This document shows, in pieces, positions 51,392 to 59,571 of a DNA stretch of 64,000 bases. The notes under the pieces are model-generated. The model was given only the letters and a program-made list of their open reading frames with translations, had not been told where the DNA came from and made no database searches. This DNA comes from CAZICM01 sp964537685. Its GTDB lineage: Bacteria > Myxococcota_A > Polyangia > Polyangiales > Polyangiaceae. The translations under genes were made by a program, and so were the position numbers. The stretch covers positions 30,676-94,675 of the forward strand of contig CAZICM010000036.1 in the NCBI GenBank assembly GCA_964537685.1, given 5' to 3'. Position 1 is the stretch's first letter. Every line of letters starts with the position of its first letter.

Positions 51392-53764
51392 ATGCTTTAT
51401 TCAGCGCGCCCTTCGATTTTTTCGGTCTTGAGCTTGGCCTGTGCCGCGGTTGTTTTCGCCGCATGCGGTGATGAAACAACGGGGACCGGGCCGGTTTCTT
51501 CCAGCAGCGGCCCGGGAGGCTCGGGAGGGACGGGTGGCGCAGGAGGTTCGGGCGGCGGCGGCGGGAACGGTCTCTCGTCCGAGGTCTGCAGCGGCACGCC
51601 CACGGCATCTCCATTTCCTGGAACCGACGATTGCCCAAGTGCCCAAAATGGCGTTGCCGATGCTTTGGACAATGCCTTGGCTCCCGAGGGTCTAACACGC
51701 TGTGATGTCGGTTTTGCGGCATCGGATTTGGCGCTTTCGGGGCTGCTCAGCGCGATGCTTGTGGATAAGCGCAGGCTGCCTGATTTCACCCCCCTTCATC
51801 GAGGTCCGCTGCGAATGCCCGGTTATGGACGAGAAAGCGCGGACTGGCTGGATACAGCGGCACAATCCAAACATCCGGTCAGCGAGACGCTGGCGGCGCT
51901 CAGTGTGCGGCGGGGGCATTCGTTTCAGCAAACATGTGTGGATCTCAGCGCTTTTATGCCCATACCGGGAGACACGACCCCCTTGGCCAGCGCGATTATC
52001 TTGCTCAATCAACATCAGGGTTATGTGGGGGATGAAGCTGCCCTGCGGGAGGCCGCGAAGTTGGTTCCGCTTACGCTTCAAACCAAGCTGAGTCTGGTGA
52101 TTGGCGCGCTGGATCATGCGGCACTGGAGGTGAAAGCGGCGCTTGGAACCGAAGTCAAGCTGGATTTAAGGCATTTGGCGAGAACCCACGCGCTGGTCGT
52201 GCCCAATGTTCAAAACTACAGCACAGCAGCGGATAGGGTGGCTTTGTTGGATACGGTGGACATGGGCCGGATGAGCGAAGCAGCGGTATTGTTGGCCAAA
52301 ACGATCGAGGATGCCGGTTTAGGCGCGGAACCCGATGCTATCTTTGCGCCTTTTGTGGCGGATACCCCGCTGGGAAGCATTGTGATTCACGATTCCAGCG
52401 ACGATATCTATGCGGATGGTTATATCGCGGCGGAAAATGCGCTGCTTCTGGTCGATTTGGGCGGGAATGATACTTATGAAGTGCCCGCGGGTGCCTCCAA
52501 TGAAAACCATCCGGTCGCGGTGAATATCGATATAAGGGGGCAAGATCATTATCAGTATAAAGAATTCCCGGCGCCTGTCGATGGAGATCTGCTGGTCAGC
52601 GATGAAAAAGGCCGTTATACGCCGGTGGACACACCAGACAAGGACTATGGACCCATCACATTATCGCGCATTGGACGCCAGGGAGCCGGTCATGCGGGAA
52701 TTGGGTTTTTGTTTGATTTAGGCAATGGCAATGACACATACCGCTCCCATGCGGTATCTCAGGGCTTTGGGTCGATGGGCGTGGGGGTGCTTTTGGACGA
52801 GGCCGGGGACGATGAATATGCCTCCGAGGCAGGCGCTCAGGGAGCTGCTGTTTTTGGTTTGGGCGCGCTCATCGATGTAGCGGGAAAGGACACTTATCGT
52901 TCTTTTACCTATTCCCAAGGCTTTGGCGGACCTCAAGCGGCGGCGGCGCTGGTGGATACCGGGGGAGAAGATTTGTATTCATGCGATATGGGCAACCCAG
53001 CAAACGGGGGGCATCCTCTCTACTGGTCGCCTCAATTGCCAGGCACGGGCAATACCTCGATGTGCCAGGGGGCGGCGATGGGCCGAAGGCCGGCAGCCGC
53101 GGACGATCCGGCTTATATGGCCGGGGGCGTGGGTATACTAAGGGACAGGTCGGGCAAGGATCGCTATGAAGCCTCGGTATTTGCGCAGGGAACGGCTTAT
53201 TGGCAAGGTTTGGGAATGTTGCTCGAGGGCGGGACAGATGGAGATGAATATGATGGGGCCTGGTATATTCAGGGCTCGACGGCCCATTTCGCGCTGTCGC
53301 TGTTTTTGGAGCAGGGCGGCGATGATCTTTACAACCCCAATACAGATGTTTCGGCTACGTCGATTGGGGTGGGTCACGATTTCTCTGCGAGCGTGCATCT
53401 GGATGAAGGTGGAAACGATGTGTACAATGCTCCCGGTTTATCCCTGGGAAGTGGGAATATCAATGGGATTGGCTGCTTAATCAACACGGGCGGCGATGAT
53501 ACCTACACGGCGGAAGGGGATCCTACCTTGGGAGCTGGGAATTATTCGGCTGAGCTGCCCTTTGGACAACCGCGACAAGATGCCCCCACATTAGGTATCT
53601 TCGTGGATGCGGGGGGAACCGATACCTATGTCGTGTCAGGCATAACGAGAGCATTAAACCAAAGCTTGTGGAACTATGAACCCCAGCCTTATCCCATGCA
53701 AACGCTAACAACAGAACATGGCTGTGGAAATGACGATGACATGGGGATGGTCACGATTCCTTGA
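51392..53764 (+). CDS. Large lipoprotein with GGxDxY beta-solenoid-like repeats
   Basis: The 790-residue product has a lipoprotein signal (SLACAAVVFAACGDETT) and a Ser/Gly linker. The N-terminal half, to about residue 350, is helical and of unknown type (SETLAALSVRRGHSFQQTCV). The C-terminal half has at least nine units of the form [LV]DxGGxDxY followed by xxQGFG-like turns (VDLGGNDTYEVPAG, DEAGDDEYASEAGAQG, DVAGKDTYRSFTYSQGFGG, EQGGDDLYNPNTDVSA), which suggests a stacked beta-solenoid on the cell surface. The repeats resemble RTX units but lack the strict GGxGxDxUx spacing. It ends 163 bases before the cytochrome operon and may be unrelated to it. Confidence 0.82.
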   Translation: MLYSARPSIFSVLSLACAAVVFAACGDETTGTGPVSSSSGPGGSGGTGGAGGSGGGGGNGLSSEVCSGTPTASPFPGTDDCPSAQNGVADALDNALAPEGLTRCDVGFAASDLALSGLLSAMLVDKRRLPDFTPLHRGPLRMPGYGRESADWLDTAAQSKHPVSETLAALSVRRGHSFQQTCVDLSAFMPIPGDTTPLASAIILLNQHQGYVGDEAALREAAKLVPLTLQTKLSLVIGALDHAALEVKAALGTEVKLDLRHLARTHALVVPNVQNYSTAADRVALLDTVDMGRMSEAAVLLAKTIEDAGLGAEPDAIFAPFVADTPLGSIVIHDSSDDIYADGYIAAENALLLVDLGGNDTYEVPAGASNENHPVAVNIDIRGQDHYQYKEFPAPVDGDLLVSDEKGRYTPVDTPDKDYGPITLSRIGRQGAGHAGIGFLFDLGNGNDTYRSHAVSQGFGSMGVGVLLDEAGDDEYASEAGAQGAAVFGLGALIDVAGKDTYRSFTYSQGFGGPQAAAALVDTGGEDLYSCDMGNPANGGHPLYWSPQLPGTGNTSMCQGAAMGRRPAAADDPAYMAGGVGILRDRSGKDRYEASVFAQGTAYWQGLGMLLEGGTDGDEYDGAWYIQGSTAHFALSLFLEQGGDDLYNPNTDVSATSIGVGHDFSASVHLDEGGNDVYNAPGLSLGSGNINGIGCLINTGGDDTYTAEGDPTLGAGNYSAELPFGQPRQDAPTLGIFVDAGGTDTYVVSGITRALNQSLWNYEPQPYPMQTLTTEHGCGNDDDMGMVTIP

Positions 53765-53926
53765 ACCAACGCCTCAATCATCTTAATCGCAAAGCTTGCG
53801 CCGAGACCCGCAAGACCTGCGCGCAAAGCATCGCAATGGCCTGAAACATAGGTTTTGATCGCTGATTTTCCGGGAACACAAATTGCTTGACTTCGCAGGT
53901 CGCACTCGAATAGAGGAATCCTACGT

Positions 53927-56134
53927 ATGAAACGCGGTCAAGCAAATCGACTCTGGGCACTGTTGGGATTAAGCGCGGCCCTTGCGTTTGTGGGCTGTGA
54001 AGGGCCTGCGGGACCCGAGGGGCCTCGGGGTTCGGTCGGGCCGGTTGGAACGGGTTTTCCTGGACCCGAGGGCGATGCCGGACCAGCGGGACCGCCCGGT
54101 GATCCTGGACCGCCCGGACAAGGACCGCATGTCGTGGGTGCGGGTCTGAAGTTTGAACTTCAGGATGTGAATGTGAGCGGAACCTTGGTCTCGATTACGT
54201 TCCGCATCACGGATGAGGCGGGAACGGCGCTCGACCGGGAAGGGTTCTTTACCGAAGGAGCGGTAACAAGCCGCTTTGTGCTGGCTTGGCTCGATCAAGA
54301 CGCCCAGGGCCAGCCTCTTCAATATACATCATACACGACCAAGCCCCAGACTAGTCCCATCACGGGCAACACTGAAGTGCAAGCCGCCGCGGATGAAGGC
54401 GGGGTCTACGAAGAAGTCGATCCCGAACAGGGCATTTACCGCTATACGCTGGGCACGACCATCAACATCACGGATGCAAGCCGTACCCACACTTTAGGGG
54501 CATGGGCTTATCGAGATTATGAGGATAAGCGCTATGTGGCGAATGCCCTCTACCACTTTGTACCCGGGGGCGGGGCGGTGACGGTGAAGCGCGATATTGT
54601 GAAGATGGAGTCCTGCAATTCCTGTCACAATCCGCTGGAGGCCCATGGAGGCCAGCGCCGCGACACGGAATTGTGTATTCTATGCCATACGCCTCAGACG
54701 GTGGACCCCGATACAGCCAATACAACCGATATGACGGTGATGATTCACAAGATTCACCGGGGCAAGAACTTGCCCAGTGTAATCGGTGGCAAGCCTTATC
54801 AAATTATTGGTTTTAATCAAAGCTTGCACGATTATTCCACCGTAGGATTTCCGCATGAGCTATCCAATTGCGGAACATGCCACACGGGATCGCAGGGAGA
54901 TATTTGGATGAACAAGCCTAGTATGAGGGCTTGTGGTTCCTGTCACGATGGAATTTCCTTTGTAGACCCTCCTCCCGCGGGGATGACGCTCCATCTGGGA
55001 GGAGCGCAGGCAGATGATAGCAAGTGCACTGTTTGCCATCCCCCATCCGGAGGTTTGCAGGGTATATCCACCCAACATCTCGCGGGCCTGCTCGATCCGA
55101 TGAGTCCAGAGCTAATGGTTTCGATTTTGGGCGCGGAGGCGACGGCGCCCGGTCAAAAGCCGGAGCTTGTATTTGAGGTGAAACAGGATGGCAATCCGGT
55201 GGATATCCTGGCGACACCTCTCACGCGCCTGGCGGTAACAGTCGCGGGGCCGACCACAGATTATAAAGAATATTGGCAGCACACCATTCAAGGTACGGGG
55301 GCAAGTGGCACTTTGAATGCGGAAGGTCCCGCCGGCGTGTTCCGCTATGTGTTCCCCGCGGCCATGCCTGCCGCGGCAGCCGGTTCTTATGCGATTGGCC
55401 TCGAGGGGTATATCCAGCCGGGCGGAGCATCTGGACCGCGTTTCGCCACGGAGAATCCTATTGTGTATGTGCCTGTAACGGATGCCGTTGCGGTTCCACG
55501 CCGAGAGATTGTGGATGATGCCTCCTGCAATAACTGCCACCGGGATCTATCGGCCCACGGAGGCAACCGCAAGAACGCGGACTACTGTGCTTTCTGCCAC
55601 AATCCCAATAATCCGGGCGACGAGCGCATCGGCAGGCCCGAATCGGGAACGGTCTTCGCGCATTCGGTGGATTTTAGGATGTTTATCCACCGTATCCACA
55701 TGGGCGAGCATCTCGATCAAAAGCCCTATTTGTTGGGGGCATTCCCTGCTCCAACCAAGGCCAATCCCATGGGGACGATGATTGACTTTAGCGAGGTCCG
55801 CTATCCGGGCGATCTTCGGGCCTGCTGGGCTTGTCACAAGAGCAACAGTTTCCATTTGCCCCTGTCCAAGGATCTGCTTCCCAGCAAGACGCAGGTGATT
55901 GGATGTGTCGAAGATCCGGCCGCCGACGGCGATGCCTATTGTGATATGCGCCAAGTGCTCAGCGAAGAGCTGATTCCTGCCACGACCGCGGCATGTACCG
56001 GATGCCATGATGCGCCCTACGTTGTCGCCCATGCCCAAACCATGACCTCTGCCTCCGGTGTGGAGGCATGTGCCACATGCCATGGTCCAGGTTCTGAATT
56101 CGATGTACAGGCGGTGCATGCACTGGATCCCTGA
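53927..56134 (+). CDS. OmcA/MtrC-family decaheme c-type cytochrome lipoprotein
   Basis: The 735-residue product has a lipoprotein signal (LLGLSAALAFVGCEGPAG) and then a collagen-like Gly-x-y leader (GPEGPRGSVGPVGTGFPGPE). After a beta-rich N-terminal domain (DVNVSGTLVSITFRI), ten CxxCH heme sites appear: CNSCH, CILCH, CGTCH, CGSCH and CTVCH in the first group, and CNNCH, CAFCH, CWACH, CTGCH and CATCH in the second, with a beta domain between the groups. That 5+5 layout matches OmcA/MtrC cell-surface metal reductases. It is the first gene of a five-gene unit, whose next gene starts before its stop (17-base overlap). Confidence 0.93.
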   Translation: MKRGQANRLWALLGLSAALAFVGCEGPAGPEGPRGSVGPVGTGFPGPEGDAGPAGPPGDPGPPGQGPHVVGAGLKFELQDVNVSGTLVSITFRITDEAGTALDREGFFTEGAVTSRFVLAWLDQDAQGQPLQYTSYTTKPQTSPITGNTEVQAAADEGGVYEEVDPEQGIYRYTLGTTINITDASRTHTLGAWAYRDYEDKRYVANALYHFVPGGGAVTVKRDIVKMESCNSCHNPLEAHGGQRRDTELCILCHTPQTVDPDTANTTDMTVMIHKIHRGKNLPSVIGGKPYQIIGFNQSLHDYSTVGFPHELSNCGTCHTGSQGDIWMNKPSMRACGSCHDGISFVDPPPAGMTLHLGGAQADDSKCTVCHPPSGGLQGISTQHLAGLLDPMSPELMVSILGAEATAPGQKPELVFEVKQDGNPVDILATPLTRLAVTVAGPTTDYKEYWQHTIQGTGASGTLNAEGPAGVFRYVFPAAMPAAAAGSYAIGLEGYIQPGGASGPRFATENPIVYVPVTDAVAVPRREIVDDASCNNCHRDLSAHGGNRKNADYCAFCHNPNNPGDERIGRPESGTVFAHSVDFRMFIHRIHMGEHLDQKPYLLGAFPAPTKANPMGTMIDFSEVRYPGDLRACWACHKSNSFHLPLSKDLLPSKTQVIGCVEDPAADGDAYCDMRQVLSEELIPATTAACTGCHDAPYVVAHAQTMTSASGVEACATCHGPGSEFDVQAVHALDP

Positions 56135-57299
56135 CCGAAGGCGGCTTGGAGGCTCGCCGACGCTTTGGCTGTGCGTATTTGTAATCGCATCGGCCTTGGG
56201 AGGGGCCTGCTCCATCGATAGGGAGCGCACAGGTGGGGGTGTACATCCAACAGGGTTCGCGGATGAAGAGAGTCCTGATTTCCATGGCATTGCGCTAAAA
56301 GAAGCGGGTTATCCCTTGGATGAGTGCAGAATATGCCACGGAAAGGACGATGGGGGCGGAGCCGTGGGTGTGAGTTGTTTGGGGGCGTGTCATTCCAAAG
56401 GTGTAGAAGCATGTGATACATGTCATGGGGCCGATGGTAATCCCCTTCCCTTGATGTCAGGAGCGCATGCAAAACACTTATTTGCGTGCGAATCGTGTCA
56501 TTCGGTTCCCCAGACCGCGCATGAAGAGCGTCATCCCAATGGTGCCACCGAGGTGATCTTTACTGGACTTGCGGCGAGGTCCGAAGGCGCCGTGTGGAAT
56601 CGAAAGGATCGGCGCTGTGTGGCAATTTACTGTCATGGAGGGACGCCCATGGCATGGGATCCCCTCCCAGAACCTTTGGACTGCGAAGGATGCCATGCCT
56701 CCCCTCCTCAAGGGCACGAGCGTTGGCTGACCCAAGCAGCCCCCGATGGTTGCGTTTCATGCCATCCTATCCCTCCCGACGAGAGGCATATGAATGGTAG
56801 TATGGAACTTGCCGACTTAAGCTGTAACGCATGTCATGGGAGTGGACCTCTTGGCATGCCCCCTCCATCGCTTGGCGGCTCGACAAGCCCCGGCGACTCG
56901 GCCGTTGGCGCCCATTTGCGCCATGTTGACCCAAGCCTTTCCGATCGCATAGGAAAGGCCATGGATTGCGGAGCTTGCCATCCTCCTGTAAAATCCGTAC
57001 TTTCCCCTGGACACCTCGACATCTCACCCCCAGCCGATGTGATCTTTGTGGACCAGGGCGACTACCAAGCCGACGAGCAGCGCTGTGTAACGGGCTGTCA
57101 TTGGAACCGCGCTCCAGGCCCGCAATGGACGGATAACTCGGGCGCCGAACGAGCCTGCGATGCCTGCCATGGTTTTCCCCCGCTTAAAACCCGGGCGGGA
57201 ACCGCGCATCCAAATGCACCCGACTTGCCTGCATGTTTGAGCTGCCACACTTTTGAGCCTTCCACACATGTGGATGGGCATGTGGATTTTCAACCGTGA
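56118..57299 (+). CDS. Twelve-heme lipoprotein cytochrome with CX3CH and CX4CH sites
   Basis: The 393-residue product from the ATG at 56118 has a signal with LALGGAC-like VFVIASALGGACSI. Twelve heme-type sites can be read: nine CxxCH (for example CRICH, CDTCH, CESCH, CEGCH, CVSCH, CNACH, CGACH, CDACH, CLSCH), two CX3CH (CLGACH and CVTGCH) and one CX4CH (CVAIYCHG). The CX4CH site followed by a Thr-Pro-Met-Ala-Trp context resembles the TIGR01904 repeat of Geobacter surface cytochromes. The start lies 17 bases before the decaheme stop. Further upstream starts in frame (56103, 56058) are possible. Confidence 0.85.
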   Translation: MHWIPDRRRLGGSPTLWLCVFVIASALGGACSIDRERTGGGVHPTGFADEESPDFHGIALKEAGYPLDECRICHGKDDGGGAVGVSCLGACHSKGVEACDTCHGADGNPLPLMSGAHAKHLFACESCHSVPQTAHEERHPNGATEVIFTGLAARSEGAVWNRKDRRCVAIYCHGGTPMAWDPLPEPLDCEGCHASPPQGHERWLTQAAPDGCVSCHPIPPDERHMNGSMELADLSCNACHGSGPLGMPPPSLGGSTSPGDSAVGAHLRHVDPSLSDRIGKAMDCGACHPPVKSVLSPGHLDISPPADVIFVDQGDYQADEQRCVTGCHWNRAPGPQWTDNSGAERACDACHGFPPLKTRAGTAHPNAPDLPACLSCHTFEPSTHVDGHVDFQP

Positions 57300-58471
57300 G
57301 CCCCTGGACCCGCACCCTTCCGTTTATTGCTTGGATAAGCATCCTGGGTATATCCACTGCCCATGCAGATCCCTATCGGCTGAGGGCGGATGTTTTTGCG
57401 ACGGCTCCCTCCCCCACGGGTTTGATTGTGCTCTCGGGCCAGGCCAAAGAAGTTCCCTACTTGGATGCCGAAGCCTTGGTGTGGATGGGCTCGGGCGATC
57501 GAAAAGGCGATGTCCTGCTGGTAAATGTTGGTGTTAAAGCCCCTGGTGATTATGGAGATGCAAGAATAGGCCGGATGATGGTATCGGCGGGCGCCGTTCG
57601 GCCCGTACATGTGGATGGAGCGTGGGTGCGCGTCAAAATACCCTTTGGAATGGGCCTCGAAGCGTTTGGCGGGCTTCCGGTGGAGCCTGCGTTTGCTTCC
57701 CGGAATTTTAATTGGCTGATTGGACAGCGTTTATGGATTCGCCCCTCCGACCAATGGCAAATGGGGGCGTCTTATTTACAGCGCCGGGATACGGGCAGCC
57801 TGGCTTTTGAAGAAATGGGATTTGATGGTTTTGGCCTTCCCACTTCATGGCTGAGCGTGGCAGGCTGGGCGGCCTTCGATCGGGAACATGGGGGAATCAC
57901 AGACGCCCGCTTTTCGGTGAGCGCCTTTGACCGGAATAAGAAGCTGGAAGTGTTTGGCACGCATCGCTCCCCTTCCCGATTGCTACCCGCGACATCCCTT
58001 TTTTCCGCGCTTGGCGATCGGCCGAGCGATGATATCAGCATGGCCGGCTTTTACCGGGTTGCTCCGCGGCTCGATCTGTGGGCGATGGCTTCTCTGGACT
58101 CGCTTGGAGGGGAGCTTGCATCCCATCAGATTATCCGCGCCACGCTGCGCTTGGATGATCAAGGCCGGGGGAATGTGGGTCTTGAGCTTCGGCGCCAGAG
58201 CGCCCCGGATTCTTCCTGGACGGGTGCCCGGACGACCGCCCGCATTCCTATGTTTAGGCAACTTCTATTTGCATCCACCGAGCTGGAGCTGGTCGTTCCC
58301 GACGAGGGAGGACAGCGGGGAAGCGTTTGGCCCTGGGGTCTTGTCGCAGTCTCTTACCAATCCGGGCGATGGCTGGAGTTGGCCGGCGCCGTGGAAGCAG
58401 GGGCATCTCCTTCTAAAGAAGCTTTTTTTGGAGGGCTCATGCGAGCTTCCATTCAATGGGAGAGGCCATGA
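57296..58471 (+). CDS. Candidate outer-membrane beta-barrel protein of the electron conduit
   Basis: The GTG at 57296 overlaps the previous stop (GTGA). The 391-residue product has a signal peptide (RTLPFIAWISILGISTAHAD) and no cysteine at all, in contrast to its four cytochrome neighbours. Many short segments alternate polar and aromatic or aliphatic residues (YRLRADVFATAP, QWQMGASYLQRRDTG, DARFSVSAFDRNKK, LWAMASLDSLGG, LVAVSYQSGRWLELAGAVE), as in beta-barrels. The sequence ends near an aromatic residue (SIQWERP). It lacks the CxxC of MtrB. The position among cytochromes suggests a porin that holds heme proteins across the outer membrane, but no family was recognised. Confidence 0.7.
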   Translation: MSPWTRTLPFIAWISILGISTAHADPYRLRADVFATAPSPTGLIVLSGQAKEVPYLDAEALVWMGSGDRKGDVLLVNVGVKAPGDYGDARIGRMMVSAGAVRPVHVDGAWVRVKIPFGMGLEAFGGLPVEPAFASRNFNWLIGQRLWIRPSDQWQMGASYLQRRDTGSLAFEEMGFDGFGLPTSWLSVAGWAAFDREHGGITDARFSVSAFDRNKKLEVFGTHRSPSRLLPATSLFSALGDRPSDDISMAGFYRVAPRLDLWAMASLDSLGGELASHQIIRATLRLDDQGRGNVGLELRRQSAPDSSWTGARTTARIPMFRQLLFASTELELVVPDEGGQRGSVWPWGLVAVSYQSGRWLELAGAVEAGASPSKEAFFGGLMRASIQWERP

Positions 58472-59571
58472 TGCCCGCACGTTCCACATCGGGCTGGTTT
58501 CTCGCCGCAGCCCTTTCAGCATCGGCATTCTTGGCCTTTTCCTTGAGCGCCGGCGGCTGCGCAAGCGTGCTCGGCCTTAAGCCCAATGTCCGCAGGCCCT
58601 TTGAACACCGGGCCCATGTGCTAGAAGGCGTATCCTGTGTTCGCTGCCACGATAGCCTCGAACGCGCGGGTGACACAGATCCTGTGGTCTTCCCCGACAC
58701 CCAATCCTGTGTATCTTGCCATCAAAAGCCCCATGACACCCGGGAATGCGCTGGGTGCCATGGTTCAGCATCATCCAGGGAAAGGGCCGGCTTAGCGAGA
58801 AAACACCTGCGTTTCTCGCACGAAAAACATATTGGCCGCAACAAGGGCGACTGCGTGCGATGCCACCTCGACGTTAAAGAGGAAACCCATACCTTGCTAC
58901 CCGCAATGGCGAATTGTTTTAGTTGCCATGCCCATGAAGATCAATGGGCCCGCCGTTCCTGCGATCCTTGTCATGTCGATTTGCCTTCGGAAGCTGCAAT
59001 GCCCGAAGATCATTTGGTTCACGATCCGGGTTTCGCCCGCACCCATGCCTCGATGGCGCCTGCGGAGGCAAGCCTATGCGCGAGTTGTCACCAACAGCGC
59101 TTTTGCGCCGGCTGTCATGGGGGCGATGCCGCGCCTGCCCTTCCAGAACGTCTCTCCTTCGATCGTCCAGCCCTGGGCAAGGGTATTCACCGCGCTGGAT
59201 TTCTCGCCCGCCACGCCGAAGAAGCCAAGGGCGACCCTGGACTATGTGTGCGATGCCACGCCCCCAGCTCATGTGGTCAGTGTCACGAACGCAGCCAAGT
59301 GGGCGCCACGGCTAAACTCTTGGAGCGCAAAAGCCCCCATCCTGCTGGATGGCTGGGCCTTCCCGGCCAAGCCAATGACCATGGCCAGGCGGCCTGGCGA
59401 GACCCGGCCCTATGCGCGAGCTGTCATGGGGGAGCGGGAGAAATGCTCTGTGTAAACTGCCATAAAGTCGGTGCTCCCGGTGGCAATCCTCATACCCCCG
59501 GCTTTACAAGCCGCAAGAACCCGCGCGTGGACAGACCCTGCGTGCTTTGCCATGATCCGGTGGCTTTATGA
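58468..59571 (+). CDS. Thirteen-heme lipoprotein cytochrome
   Basis: The ATG at 58468 overlaps the previous stop (ATGA), with GGGAG upstream. The 367-residue product has a lipobox signal (FLAFSLSAGGCASVLG). Thirteen CxxCH sites are present (CVRCH near residue 55, then CVSCH, CAGCH, CVRCH, CFSCH, CDPCH, CASCH, CAGCH, CVRCH, CGQCH, CASCH, CVNCH, CVLCH), with many free His residues that could be distal ligands (FSHEKHIGRNKGD). Heme density is about one per 28 residues, typical of wires rather than enzymes. The stop overlaps the next start (ATGA). Confidence 0.88.
   Translation: MMPARSTSGWFLAAALSASAFLAFSLSAGGCASVLGLKPNVRRPFEHRAHVLEGVSCVRCHDSLERAGDTDPVVFPDTQSCVSCHQKPHDTRECAGCHGSASSRERAGLARKHLRFSHEKHIGRNKGDCVRCHLDVKEETHTLLPAMANCFSCHAHEDQWARRSCDPCHVDLPSEAAMPEDHLVHDPGFARTHASMAPAEASLCASCHQQRFCAGCHGGDAAPALPERLSFDRPALGKGIHRAGFLARHAEEAKGDPGLCVRCHAPSSCGQCHERSQVGATAKLLERKSPHPAGWLGLPGQANDHGQAAWRDPALCASCHGGAGEMLCVNCHKVGAPGGNPHTPGFTSRKNPRVDRPCVLCHDPVAL

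Noticed and set aside
54028..54130. Collagen-like Gly-x-y codons as a separate repeat element
   Set aside because: They form the leader of the decaheme cytochrome and vary too much to be a DNA repeat.
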